64,000 nucleotides of DNA from Pseudomonas nitroreducens (lineage in GTDB: Bacteria > Pseudomonadota > Gammaproteobacteria > Pseudomonadales > Pseudomonadaceae), in the NCBI RefSeq assembly GCF_014204515.1, contig NZ_JACHLI010000011.1, positions 62,001 to 126,000 on the forward strand, in the 5' to 3' direction. The notes below the pieces were generated by a model. That model did no database searches. It saw only the letters and a program-made list of their open reading frames with translations, and had not been told where the DNA came from. This document shows, in pieces, positions 49,995-58,616 of this stretch. The stretch's first letter is position 1; each line of letters begins with the position of its first letter. The translations under genes were made by a program, and so were the position numbers.

Positions 49995-51134
49995 ATGCCA
50001 ACAGTCTTCCCCGAAGATTCCGTCGGTCTGGTCTCGCCCCAGACGCTGCAGTTCAACGAACCGCTGCCCCTGGCCTGCGGCAAGACCCTGCCCGAATACC
50101 AGCTGGTGATCGAGACCTACGGCGAGCTCAATGCCACGGCGAGCAACGCCGTGCTGATCTGCCACGCGCTCTCCGGCCACCACCACGCCGCCGGCTACCA
50201 CAGCGAAGATGAGCGCAAGCCGGGCTGGTGGGACAGCTGCATCGGTCCGGGCAAGCCCATCGACACCCGCAAGTTCTTCGTCGTCGCGCTGAACAACCTC
50301 GGCGGCTGCAACGGCTCCACCGGCCCCACCAGCCTCAACCCGGAAACCGGCAAGACCTACGGCGCGGACTTCCCCGTGGTCACCGTGGAAGACTGGGTCA
50401 ACAGCCAGGCGCGCCTGGCCGATCGCCTGGGCATCCACAGCTGGGCCGCCATCGTCGGCGGCAGCCTGGGCGGCATGCAGGCGCTGCAGTGGACCATCAG
50501 CTACCCCGAGCGCGTGCGCCATTGCCTGTGCATCGCCAGCGCCCCCAAGCTGTCGGCGCAGAACATCGCCTTCAACGAAGTGGCGCGCCAGGCGATCCTC
50601 TCCGACCCGGAGTTCTACGGCGGCCACTTCCAGGATCACGACGTGATTCCCAAGCGCGGCCTGCGCCTGGCGCGGATGGTCGGACACATCACCTACCTCT
50701 CCGATGACGCCATGGGCGCCAAGTTCGGCCGCGACATGAAGTCGGAGAAGCTCAACTACGACCTGCACAGCGTCGAGTTCCAGGTGGAAAGCTACCTGCG
50801 TTACCAGGGCGAGGAATTCTCCACCCGCTTCGACGCCAACACCTACCTGCTGATGACCAAGGCGCTGGACTACTTCGACCCGGCCGCCGCCAACGGCGAC
50901 GATCTGGCGCGCACCCTGGCCGACGTCAAGGCGGACTTCTGCCTGATGTCCTTCACCACCGACTGGCGCTTCTCCCCGGCGCGCTCGCGGGAGATCGTCG
51001 ACGCGCTGCTGGCGGCGAAGAAGAACGTCAGCTACCTGGAAATCGACGCACCGCAGGGCCACGACGCCTTCCTGATGCCGATTCCGCGCTACCTGCAAGC
51101 CTTTGGCGGTTACATGCACCGCATCATCGTATAA
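49995..51134 (+). CDS. metX: Homoserine O-acyltransferase (succinyltransferase type, MetX)
   Basis: 379 residues, alpha/beta-hydrolase fold. Nucleophile Ser in VGGSLGGMQALQW, with the family segment ALSGHHHAAGYH and catalytic His in APQGHDAFLMPIPRYL. MetX from Pseudomonas is recorded as preferring succinyl-CoA. First step of methionine synthesis from homoserine. metW follows after 22 bases, the conserved pair. Confidence 0.96.
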   Translation: MPTVFPEDSVGLVSPQTLQFNEPLPLACGKTLPEYQLVIETYGELNATASNAVLICHALSGHHHAAGYHSEDERKPGWWDSCIGPGKPIDTRKFFVVALNNLGGCNGSTGPTSLNPETGKTYGADFPVVTVEDWVNSQARLADRLGIHSWAAIVGGSLGGMQALQWTISYPERVRHCLCIASAPKLSAQNIAFNEVARQAILSDPEFYGGHFQDHDVIPKRGLRLARMVGHITYLSDDAMGAKFGRDMKSEKLNYDLHSVEFQVESYLRYQGEEFSTRFDANTYLLMTKALDYFDPAAANGDDLARTLADVKADFCLMSFTTDWRFSPARSREIVDALLAAKKNVSYLEIDAPQGHDAFLMPIPRYLQAFGGYMHRIIV

Positions 51135-51156
51135 GGATCGCCTTTTAAGGAGTACT

Positions 51157-51777
51157 ATGCGCGCCGACCTGGAAATCATCCAAGACTGGATCCCCGCCGG
51201 CAGCCGCGTGCTCGACCTGGGCTGCGGCGACGGCGAGCTGCTCGCCTGGCTGCGCGACCACAAGCAGGTCGGCGGCTACGGCCTGGAGATCGACCCGGAC
51301 AAGATCGCCAAGTGCATCGAACGCGGGGTCAACGTCATCGAACAGGACCTGGACAAGGGCCTGGGCAACTTCGCCAGCAACAGCTTCGACGTGGTGGTGA
51401 TGACCCAGTCGCTGCAGGCCCTGCGCTACCCGGACAAGGTGCTGGCGGAGATGCTGCGCGTGGGTCGGACCTGCATCATCACCTTCCCCAACTTCGGCCA
51501 CTGGCGCTGCCGCTGGTACCTCGCGCGCAATGGCCGCATGCCGGTGTCGGAATTCCTTCCGTACACTTGGTACAACACGCCGAACATCCACTTCTGTACC
51601 TTCCGCGACTTCGAGGCGCTCTGCCACGAACAGCACGCCAAGGTGCTGGACCGCCTGGCGGTGGACCACGAGCACCAGCACGGCTGGGCCTCGCGAATCT
51701 GGCCTAATCTGTTGGGTGAGATCGGCATCTACAGGGTCAGCGGTGCCGGCGTGCTGGATCACCGCATCGCCGTCTAA
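51157..51777 (+). CDS. metW: MetW, methionine biosynthesis methyltransferase-like protein
   Basis: 206 residues. Class I SAM-binding fold (RVLDLGCGDGELLAWLRDHK) without a known methyl acceptor; MetW works with MetX in homoserine acylation in several bacteria. Start at 51157 with AAGGAG close by, preferred to an upstream frame opening in metX. Confidence 0.95.
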   Translation: MRADLEIIQDWIPAGSRVLDLGCGDGELLAWLRDHKQVGGYGLEIDPDKIAKCIERGVNVIEQDLDKGLGNFASNSFDVVVMTQSLQALRYPDKVLAEMLRVGRTCIITFPNFGHWRCRWYLARNGRMPVSEFLPYTWYNTPNIHFCTFRDFEALCHEQHAKVLDRLAVDHEHQHGWASRIWPNLLGEIGIYRVSGAGVLDHRIAV

Positions 51778-51798
51778 GTTGCACCTGGGAGAACTATC

Positions 51799-52221
51799 AT
51801 GCGCCGCCTGCTTACCTTCTTCGCCTGCCTGGTCCTCGCCCTGCCCGCCTTCGCCGAACAGGTGAAGCGCCTGGGCGACCTGCAGGTGCACTACAGCGTG
51901 TTCAACTCCAGCTTCCTCCAGCCCAACGTCGCGCAGGCGGTGGGCGTGGTGCGCAGCAAGGCCCAGGGCGTGATCAACATCGTGCCGCTGGACGCCAGCG
52001 GCAAGCCGGCCAACGTCACTGTCGCCGGCTCGGCGAAGAACCTGATGGGGCAGAACATCCCCCTGACCTTCAAGCGCGTGGTCGAGGAAGGCGCCGTCTA
52101 CAACCTGGCGCAGTTCCCCATCGAAGGCCGCGAAACCCTGACCTTCTCCATCCAGGTCCAGTCCGGAAACGAAGCCCCGCAAAGCTTCGATTTCATGCAG
52201 GAAATCTTCCCAGACGAATGA
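51799..52221 (+). CDS. DUF4426 exported protein
   Basis: 140 residues. Signal peptide MRRLLTFFACLVLALPAFA with cleavage before EQVKRLGD; the rest is a small beta-rich domain (LQVHYSVFNSSFLQPNVAQA, FPIEGRETLTFSIQVQ). Periplasmic, function unknown. Always seen near metW and rdgB in Pseudomonas; shares ATGA with rdgB. Confidence 0.9.
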   Translation: MRRLLTFFACLVLALPAFAEQVKRLGDLQVHYSVFNSSFLQPNVAQAVGVVRSKAQGVINIVPLDASGKPANVTVAGSAKNLMGQNIPLTFKRVVEEGAVYNLAQFPIEGRETLTFSIQVQSGNEAPQSFDFMQEIFPDE

Positions 52222-52811
52222 TCAAGCTCGAACAACTGGTGCTGGCCAGTCACAACGCCGGCAAGCTCAAGGAACTCCAGGCCATGCTCGGCGCCCACGT
52301 GAAGGTGCGCTCCATCGGCGAGTTCAGCGACGTGGAACCGGAAGAGACCGGCTTGTCGTTCGTCGAGAACGCCATCCTCAAGGCCCGCAACGCCGCGCGC
52401 ATCTCCGGCCTGCCGGCACTGGCCGACGATTCGGGCCTGGCGGTGGACTTCCTCGGCGGCGCGCCGGGTATCTATTCCGCACGCTACGCCGACGGCAAGG
52501 GTGATGCGGCGAACAACGCCAAGCTGCTGGACGCCCTCAAGGACGTGCCGGACGAGGAGCGCGGCGCCCAGTTCGTCAGCGTGCTGGCCCTGGTCCGCCA
52601 CGCCGACGACCCGCTGCCGATCCTCTGCGAAGGCCTCTGGCACGGCAGCATCCTGCGCGAAGCCCGCGGCGAGCACGGCTTCGGCTACGACCCGCTGTTC
52701 TGGGTACCGGAAGCCGAATGTTCCAGCGCCGAACTGCCGCCCGAGCGCAAGAACCAGATCAGCCACCGCGCCCGCGCGATGGCCCTGCTGAAGCAGCGGC
52801 TGGGACTATGA
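52218..52811 (+). CDS. rdgB: dITP/XTP pyrophosphatase
   Basis: 197 residues, Ham1/RdgB family. Removes inosine and xanthosine triphosphates from the nucleotide pool. Signatures: LVLASHNAGKLKELQAML, LSFVENAILKARNAARISGL, ADDSGLAVDFLGGAPGIYSA, HGFGYDPLFWVPEAE. Overlaps both neighbours by four bases. Confidence 0.96.
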   Translation: MIKLEQLVLASHNAGKLKELQAMLGAHVKVRSIGEFSDVEPEETGLSFVENAILKARNAARISGLPALADDSGLAVDFLGGAPGIYSARYADGKGDAANNAKLLDALKDVPDEERGAQFVSVLALVRHADDPLPILCEGLWHGSILREARGEHGFGYDPLFWVPEAECSSAELPPERKNQISHRARAMALLKQRLGL

Positions 52812-54016
52812 CCAAGGCTTCAGGCGACAGGCTTCAGGCCCCAGGCAAAAGCCCCCTCCTGCAGCCTGCAGCCTGCAGCCTGCAGCTCCCGCCCCTGGCG
52901 GCGTACGTGCATATCCCCTGGTGCGTACGCAAATGCCCCTACTGCGACTTCAACTCCCACGCCGCCGGCCCGGAGCTGCCCGAGGACGCCTATGTCGAGG
53001 CGCTGCTGGCCGATCTGGCGGCCGATCGCGGCTACGTGCAGGGTCGCCATCTGACCTCGATCTTCTTCGGCGGTGGCACACCCAGCCTGTTCTCGGCGAG
53101 CGCCCTGGGTCGCATCCTCGAAGGGCTGGAGCAGCAGGTCGGCTTCGAGAGCAATATCGAGATCACCCTGGAAGCCAACCCCGGCACCTTCGAGCAGGCC
53201 AAGTTCGCCGATTACCGGGCACTGGGCATCAACCGGCTGTCCATCGGCATCCAGAGCTTCCAGGCCGAGAAGCTCAAGGCGCTTGGGCGTATCCACGACG
53301 GTGACGAAGCGGTACGCGCCGCCGAGATGGCGCGCCGCGCCGGCTTCGACAACTTCAACCTGGACCTCATGCACGGCCTGCCCGAGCAGAGCGTCGAGGA
53401 TGCGCTGAGCGACTTGCGCCAGGCCATCGCCCTGGCGCCGACGCACCTGTCCTGGTACCAGCTGACCATGGAGCCGAACACGGTGTTCTGGAGCCAGCCG
53501 CCTGAGCTGCCCGAGGACGACCAGCTGTGGGAAATCCAGGAAGCCGGCCAGGCGCTGCTCGCCCAGGCGGGTTACGTGCAGTACGAAACCTCGGCCTATG
53601 CCCGTGACGGCAAGCGCGCACGGCACAACCTGAACTACTGGACCTTCGGCGACTTCCTCGGCATCGGCGCTGGCGCCCACGCCAAGCTGACCACGCCGCA
53701 AGGCCGCATCCTGCGCACCTGGAAGACTCGCCTGCCGAAGGACTACCTGAACCCGGAAAAACCCTTCCAGGCCGGCGAGCGCGACCTGGAAGCGGACGAC
53801 CTGCCCTTCGAGTTCATGATGAACGCCCTGCGCCTCACCGATGGCGTGCCGGCAGCGACCTTCGCCGAGCGCACCGGCCTGCCGCTGGCGTTCATCGAAG
53901 CCGCCTGCAACCAGGCACGCAAGGACGGCCTGCTGCTGGACGACCCACAGCGCCTGGCTCCCAGCGAACGCGGCCAGCTGTTCCTCAACGACCTGCTGCA
54001 GCGCTTCCTGCCCTGA
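52808..54016 (+). CDS. hemW: HemW, radical SAM coproporphyrinogen-III-oxidase-like protein
   Basis: 402 residues. Radical SAM Cys cluster in YVHIPWCVRKCPYCDFNSHA; further FFGGGTPSLFSASALGRIL and LSIGIQSFQAEKLKALGRIH. HemW is thought to be a haem chaperone rather than an oxidase. Odd point: residues 4-27 (about KASGDRLQAPGKSPLLQPAA onward) come from a family F repeat at 52814-52886, adding some 20 residues to the N-terminus. The ATG lies in an ATGA overlap with rdgB; no other ATG or good ribosome site occurs before the Cys motif. Confidence 0.9.
   Translation: MTKASGDRLQAPGKSPLLQPAACSLQLPPLAAYVHIPWCVRKCPYCDFNSHAAGPELPEDAYVEALLADLAADRGYVQGRHLTSIFFGGGTPSLFSASALGRILEGLEQQVGFESNIEITLEANPGTFEQAKFADYRALGINRLSIGIQSFQAEKLKALGRIHDGDEAVRAAEMARRAGFDNFNLDLMHGLPEQSVEDALSDLRQAIALAPTHLSWYQLTMEPNTVFWSQPPELPEDDQLWEIQEAGQALLAQAGYVQYETSAYARDGKRARHNLNYWTFGDFLGIGAGAHAKLTTPQGRILRTWKTRLPKDYLNPEKPFQAGERDLEADDLPFEFMMNALRLTDGVPAATFAERTGLPLAFIEAACNQARKDGLLLDDPQRLAPSERGQLFLNDLLQRFLP
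52814..52886. repeat. Family F repeat inside the hemW coding sequence
   Basis: AGGCTTCAGGCGACAGGCT here is identical to the left arm at 15462-15480, followed by GCAGCCT direct repeats. It is translated in the hemW frame. Confidence 0.8.
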
Positions 54017-54096
54017 TTCTGTGACAGCAGCGCGGGCGACGCTGCCGTCGCCCGCCGTGTACACTCCCCGGCGACCCTGAATTCCAAGGAGCCCCA

Positions 54097-54420
54097 ATGG
54101 ACTTCGCGCTCGACCTGATTGCCAACGTTTCCCGCTGGTGCCGCGGCCATCTGTCCGACATCGCCCTGGCGATCATGGCCACCGTGCTGGTGCTGTTCGG
54201 TCCGGCGATCAACGCCTGGGTCCAGCAGCGCATCGGCAGCCTGAACTTCGTCTTCCGCACCCTGCTGTTCGTGCTGATCTGCGCCGTGGGCTACGGCCTG
54301 GCGATGGTCTTCGTCACCCCGTGGCTGGCCAAGGGCCTGGGCTACTTCAACAACTACACCCTGGCGCCCGTCCTGCTGCTAGTGTTCTTCGTGATTGGCA
54401 TGATCGCCGACCGCAGCTGA
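54097..54420 (+). CDS. DUF3392 membrane protein
   Basis: 107 residues with two or three membrane helices (DIALAIMATVLVLFGPAINA, LLFVLICAVGYGLAMVFV, LAPVLLLVFFVIGMIAD). Inner membrane, function unknown. AAGGA before the ATG. Follows hemW after 80 bases. Confidence 0.85.
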   Translation: MDFALDLIANVSRWCRGHLSDIALAIMATVLVLFGPAINAWVQQRIGSLNFVFRTLLFVLICAVGYGLAMVFVTPWLAKGLGYFNNYTLAPVLLLVFFVIGMIADRS

Positions 54421-54464
54421 CCTGCGGACCTCCGGTGGTTGGCCAGCAACCCGCCGGAGGACCC

Positions 54465-54719
54465 ATGAAGCCGATCAAGCATCTCTACCTGCACTTCACC
54501 GACGGCCAGCGCCTGGCGCTGCGCTTCCCCCAGCAGCATGACGACCCCGCCGAAGTGGCCCGCGGCATCCGCAAGCAGATGGAGTCTTCGGCCATCAGCA
54601 TCGAGGTCGACGGCGACCTGCTGATCATCCCGCGCACCAGCATCAAGTACCTGCAGATCAGCCCGGCACCGATGCGCGTGCCGGAGACCACGGTGCTGGG
54701 CGCCGAATTGATCGAATGA
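54465..54719 (+). CDS. Small conserved hypothetical protein
   Basis: 84 residues, soluble (HLYLHFTDGQRLALRFPQQH ... GDLLIIPRTSIKYLQISPAP). I recall a similar small gene at this place in PAO1 but know no function. CGGAGG lies at good distance from the ATG. Repeats follow. Confidence 0.75.
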   Translation: MKPIKHLYLHFTDGQRLALRFPQQHDDPAEVARGIRKQMESSAISIEVDGDLLIIPRTSIKYLQISPAPMRVPETTVLGAELIE

Positions 54720-54739
54720 GCCAGCGTCCTGCGGACGCT

Positions 54740-54870
54740 ATCGCGGACAGAGTCCGCTCCTACGGGCACAATGCCTTTCGTAGGAGCGGATTCATCCGTG
54801 ATTGGCGCGGCACAGCGCTCGCAGGGCAGTACCGCCTTTTAGGCGGATAGCGGGCATGGCCCGCTCCTAC
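54740..54870. repeat. REP-like repeats, family A, cluster of three
   Basis: GACAGAGTCCGCTCCTAC ending at 54763, GTAGGAGCGGATTCATCCGT at 54780 and GCGGGCATGGCCCGCTCCTA near 54850. The 410-base gap 54720-55129 consists of these and the family D unit, plus the DUF1329 terminator. Confidence 0.8.
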
Positions 54871-54894
54871 AGGGGAGCTCCGGCGTCACGGGAA

Positions 54895-55013
54895 TACCCT
54901 CTCCCCCGCCCTCTCCCTGAAGGGAGAGGGAGCTGTCCGTACCGGCTGACACTATGGTTTCAATCTGCACCGAACGGTCCCCTCTCCCTTCAGGGAGAGG
55001 GTTAGGGAGAGGG
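54895..55013. repeat. Composite palindromic repeat, family D, copy 3
   Basis: Arms CCCTCTCCCTGAAGGGAGAG and CCCTCTCCCTTCAGGGAGAG as in the copy at 4191, with inner GTACCGGCTGACACT. Confidence 0.85.
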
Positions 55014-55099
55014 AAAATCCCAGGCACGGCCTGTCAGAGAAAGTCAATTGCTCCTACATCCACGCGCACCGCCCGTGATCCGGATTACGCAGATAGACA

Positions 55100-55121
55100 A
55101 AGGCCGCCTCGCGGCGGCCTC
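55100..55121 (-). terminator. Terminator of the DUF1329 gene
   Basis: Stem AGGCCGCC / GGCGGCCT with loop GCGA on the minus strand, followed by TTGTCTAT; nine bases past the stop. Confidence 0.7.
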
Positions 55122-55129
55122 TGCTGGAC

Positions 55130-56476
55130 TCAGTTGCCCTCGCGGCGCAAGGCCTGCGGGGTGAAGTCGCGCGGCCCCAGTGGGACCTTGAAGTCGTACA
55201 TCGGCTCGTTGTTGTCCAGGCCGTCGACGAAGTAGCGCGCGCCCTCGAAGTCGTACAGCGCTTCCAGGGTGCTGAGCACCATGGGCACGTCGTAGTAGTT
55301 GATCGGGTGCACTTCCTGGGCGCGGATCAGCTTGCCGTCGGCGTTGTAGATGTCCGAGGCGAGGATCTGCCAGCTGTCCTCGTCGAGGTAGAAGCGGCGC
55401 TTGGCGAACGGATGGCCCATGCCCTTGCGCAGGGTCGCCTCGACCACCCACACACGGTGCGGCTCGTAGCGCAGCAGCTCGGGGTTGAGGGTCTTGGTCC
55501 GGAGGATGTCGGCGTAGGGAATGCCCTTCTGGTGCACCGCGTAGCTGTTGTACGGCACGAGCATTTCGCGCTTGCCCAGCAGCTGCCACTCGTAGTGGTC
55601 CGGCGCGCCGTTGTAGACGTCCACGGTGTCGGCGGTGGCCAGGCCGTTGGTGTCCGGCTGCAGGGTGTCGTAGGCCAGGCTCGGCAGGCGGCGCACGCGG
55701 CGCTCACCACTGTTGAAGCGCCAGGCCTTGCGGATCGACAGCACCTGGTCGATGGTCTCCTGCACCACCAGCGCGGAGCCGGCGAGCTTGGCCGGGGCGA
55801 CGATGTTGTACTTGTAGTAGAACAGCGTGTTGTTCAGGTCCTGCGGGGTCATGCCCTCGCGGCCGTAGTTGAAGTACACGTAGCGGTCGAGCTTGAGCAG
55901 GTTGTAGCTGCCGCTGGCGAGCACGGCGGCCTGGTTGGTCACCATGTGAATCTGCTCGCCCCGGTAGCGCATGATGTGGTTCCAGATGGCTTCCAGACCG
56001 GTCTTCGGGATCGGGAACGGCACGCCGGCGGCAGCGCCCTGCACGCCATTGCCATCGGCGATCAGCTCGGCATTCTCGGCGTTGAAGCGGGTGGCGTCAT
56101 AGATGCGCTGGGGCAGCGATGCACTGCGGCGGCTGGGGAAGACGCGCAGGTAGTAGTCCGGATTTTCCTGCAGCAGCGCCTGGGTGCCGGGGGTGAGCAG
56201 CGCCTGGTACTGCGCCAGGTTCTTGCTGTCGATCCGGTACTGCACGGTGTCGGCGGCGTACGGATCGAGGTGGTGGGTGCCGGGCTGGTAGCCCGCCGGG
56301 GCGCTGGTGATGCCGCCGGTCCACGCAGGGATGGTGCCACTGGCATTGCCGGCCATTTCCGCCCCCATCGGCGTCAGGTCGCGGCCCAGTCGAGCGGCCT
56401 CGGCAGCATCGACCTTCGCCTGCGCCGGCAGGGCCCACGCCCCTGCCATCAGCAGTACAGCAAGTTTCTTCAACAC
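55130..56476 (-). CDS. DUF1329 exported protein
   Basis: 448 residues. Signal peptide MLKKLAVLLMAGAWALPAQA, then a DUF1329 domain (LGRDLTPMGAEMAGNASGTI, PAWTGGITSAPAGYQPGTHH, and the C-terminal RKGMGHPFAKRRFYLDEDSW). Structures of the family show a LolB-like half-barrel; it often goes with DUF1302 proteins and RND-type lipid/steroid transporters. Neither partner is here. Likely outer-membrane or periplasmic. Confidence 0.9.
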   Translation of the reverse strand: MLKKLAVLLMAGAWALPAQAKVDAAEAARLGRDLTPMGAEMAGNASGTIPAWTGGITSAPAGYQPGTHHLDPYAADTVQYRIDSKNLAQYQALLTPGTQALLQENPDYYLRVFPSRRSASLPQRIYDATRFNAENAELIADGNGVQGAAAGVPFPIPKTGLEAIWNHIMRYRGEQIHMVTNQAAVLASGSYNLLKLDRYVYFNYGREGMTPQDLNNTLFYYKYNIVAPAKLAGSALVVQETIDQVLSIRKAWRFNSGERRVRRLPSLAYDTLQPDTNGLATADTVDVYNGAPDHYEWQLLGKREMLVPYNSYAVHQKGIPYADILRTKTLNPELLRYEPHRVWVVEATLRKGMGHPFAKRRFYLDEDSWQILASDIYNADGKLIRAQEVHPINYYDVPMVLSTLEALYDFEGARYFVDGLDNNEPMYDFKVPLGPRDFTPQALRREGN

Positions 56477-56612
56477 AGCAGACTCCTTTGCGACGGACTC
56501 CTGTCCGTCACTCTTATTTTCGTCCGCGGCGGATGCCGCTTTTTATTCAGGAGGTGAGGGTGGCCTTGGTGGCCTGCCGGGTGGTCCCGGTCTGGTAGGT
56601 GCTTTCGCGTGA

Positions 56613-56637
56613 AAAAGGCCTGCTGGGCAGGCCTTTT
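56613..56637 (-). terminator. Terminator of trmB
   Basis: Stem AAAAGGCCTGC / GCAGGCCTTTT with a three-base loop and a T-run (TTTTTC) on the minus strand, 9 bases after the trmB stop. Confidence 0.85.
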
Positions 56638-56645
56638 CGGATGGA

Positions 56646-57374
56646 TCAGTCGACGCGCTCGAACTTCAGGTCCCAGACGCCATGGCCGAGTCGCTCCCCG
56701 CGACGTTCGAACTTGGTGACCGGTCGCTCTTGCGGGCGCGGCACGTAGGTATTATCGGCCGAAAGGTTGCGATAGCCGGGTGCGGCATTCATCACTTCCA
56801 GCATGTGCTCGGCATATTGTTCCCAGTCGGTGGCCATGTGCAGCACACCGCCGACCTTGAGCTTCTGCCGCACCAGCTCGGCCCAGGCCGGCTGGACGAT
56901 GCGGCGTTTGTGGTGGCGCGACTTGTGCCACGGGTCCGGGAAGAACAGCAGCAGGCGGTCGAGGCTGGCGTCGGCGACGCAGTCGCGCAGCACTTCGAGG
57001 GCGTCGCAGCTGTAGACGCGGATGTTGCTCAGGTCCTGGGTCAGCATGCCGTTGAGCAGCGCGCCGACGCCCGGACGGTGCACTTCCACGCCGATGAAAT
57101 CCTGCTCCGGCGCCGCAGCGGCCATCTCCAGGGTGGCGTGGCCCATGCCGAAGCCGATCTCGAAAGTACGCGGCGCCTGGCGGCCGAATACCTGATCGAA
57201 GTCCCGTGCGCCGTCGGCCAGCTCCAGGCCGAACTTCGGCCAGCCCTGGTCGAGGCCGCGCTGCTGGCCTTCGGTCATGCGCCCGGCGCGCATCACGAAG
57301 CTCTTGATCGCACGCATCGGACGGTTGTCGGCGTCGGGCTGGTTCTCGGGCTGATTCTCGGGAATGTCACTCAT
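56646..57374 (-). CDS. trmB: tRNA (guanine-46-N7)-methyltransferase
   Basis: 242 residues. SAM site FEIGFGMGHATLEMA, family motif LLLFFPDPWHKSRHHKRRIV and C-terminal RPVTKFERRGERLGHGVWDL. Methylates G46 of tRNA. The N-terminal 15 residues are a Glu-Asn-Gln tail. 78 bases after thiG, with a hairpin between. Confidence 0.96.
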   Translation of the reverse strand: MSDIPENQPENQPDADNRPMRAIKSFVMRAGRMTEGQQRGLDQGWPKFGLELADGARDFDQVFGRQAPRTFEIGFGMGHATLEMAAAAPEQDFIGVEVHRPGVGALLNGMLTQDLSNIRVYSCDALEVLRDCVADASLDRLLLFFPDPWHKSRHHKRRIVQPAWAELVRQKLKVGGVLHMATDWEQYAEHMLEVMNAAPGYRNLSADNTYVPRPQERPVTKFERRGERLGHGVWDLKFERVD

Positions 57375-57397
57375 GACTCGGACCTTGCGGGTAAATG

Positions 57398-57439
57398 CAC
57401 GCGCGGGCCGGCTGCCCCTGGCAGACCGGCCCGCGCGTC
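57398..57439 (-). terminator. Large hairpin between thiG and trmB
   Basis: ACGCGCGGGCCGG pairs with CCGGCCCGCGCGT across a loop that itself contains GGCAG / CTGCC-like sequence. There is no T-tract on the minus strand, so it may be an attenuator or RNA stability element rather than a full terminator. Confidence 0.45.
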
Positions 57440-57452
57440 GGGATGGAAATAC

Positions 57453-58256
57453 TTAGTTGATCAGCCCCGTCATCGGCGACGACGCACTGGCGTACAGCTT
57501 GCGCGGCATGCGGCCGGCCAGGTAGGCCAGGCGGCCAGCGACGATAGCGTGCTTCATGGCCTCGGCCATCATCACCGGGTTTTGCGCGTGGGCGATGGCG
57601 GTGTTCATCAGCACGGCCTCGCAGCCCAGCTCCATGGCGATGGTGGCATCCGAAGCGGTGCCCACGCCGGCATCCACCAGCACCGGGACGGTGGCTTCTT
57701 CGAGGATGATGCGCAGGTTGTACGGGTTGCAGATGCCCAGGCCGGAGCCGATCAGGCCGGCCAGCGGCATCACCGCGATGCAGCCGATCTCGGCCAGCTG
57801 GCGGGCGATGATCGGGTCGTCGCTGGTGTACACCATGACGTCGAAGCCGTCCTTGACCAGCACTTCGGCGGCCTTGAGGGTTTCCACGACGTTGGGGAAG
57901 AGGGTCTTCTGGTCGGCCAGGACTTCCAGCTTGACCAAGTTGTGGCCATCGAGCAGCTCACGGGCCAGGCGGCAGGTGCGCACGGCCTCGACAGCGTCGT
58001 AGCAACCGGCGGTGTTCGGCAGGATGGTGTAGCGATCCGGCGGGATCACGTCCAGCAGGTTCGGCTCGCCCGGATTCTGGCCGATATTGGTGCGGCGCAC
58101 GGCGACGGTGACGATCTCGGCGCCCGAGGCCTCGATGGCCACGCGGGTCTCCTCGAGGTCCTTGTACTTGCCGGTGCCGACCAGCAGACGCGAATGGTAG
58201 GTGCGGCCAGCCAGGGTGAAGGGCTTGTCGGCCGGCAGGTTGGAAGCTTGGCTCAT
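57453..58256 (-). CDS. thiG: Thiazole synthase
   Basis: 267 residues, TIM-barrel. Builds the thiazole phosphate of thiamine from deoxyxylulose phosphate and ThiS thiocarboxylate. Lys109 (HNLVKLEVLAD) is the expected substrate Schiff base; phosphate-binding VDAGVGTASDATIAMELGCE. Lies downstream of thiS in one unit. Confidence 0.96.
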   Translation of the reverse strand: MSQASNLPADKPFTLAGRTYHSRLLVGTGKYKDLEETRVAIEASGAEIVTVAVRRTNIGQNPGEPNLLDVIPPDRYTILPNTAGCYDAVEAVRTCRLARELLDGHNLVKLEVLADQKTLFPNVVETLKAAEVLVKDGFDVMVYTSDDPIIARQLAEIGCIAVMPLAGLIGSGLGICNPYNLRIILEEATVPVLVDAGVGTASDATIAMELGCEAVLMNTAIAHAQNPVMMAEAMKHAIVAGRLAYLAGRMPRKLYASASSPMTGLIN

Positions 58257-58315
58257 CGGATCACTCCTGATGCAAAGGGAAGGCGGGCGGGGCCTGAAAG
58301 TCTGGGCGGCGGCTG

Positions 58316-58516
58316 CTAGCCGCCACCGATGGCATGCACCACTTCCACCTGGTCGCCTTCGCTCAGGGCGGTGGCGGCGTGCTGGCTGCGCGGCACGATG
58401 TCCAGATTGAGCTCGACCGCGACACGCTTGCCGGTGAGGTCGAGACGTTCGAGCAGGTGAGCGACGGTGTGGCCGTCGGGCAGCTCGAAGGGTTCGCCAT
58501 TCAACTGAATACGCAT
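58316..58516 (-). CDS. thiS: Sulfur carrier protein ThiS
   Basis: 66 residues, ubiquitin-like, ending in the required Gly-Gly (VEVVHAIGGG). Start MRIQLNGEPFELPDG at 58516; a longer frame upstream shows no family match. Donates sulphur to ThiG. 59 bases before thiG. Confidence 0.95.
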   Translation of the reverse strand: MRIQLNGEPFELPDGHTVAHLLERLDLTGKRVAVELNLDIVPRSQHAATALSEGDQVEVVHAIGGG

Positions 58517-58616
58517 GGGCGGGACGGTCGTTGCTGGAGGGGTCGGCATTCTAGCCCGATCGCGCCGGATGACCAAGGTTCCGGAGTGCCGCACTCGGGC
58601 TTTTCTGACGCTCGGG

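Noticed and set aside
58257..58315. TPP riboswitch for thiS-thiG
   Set aside because: No THI-box sequence or fold could be seen in the gaps before thiS or thiG.
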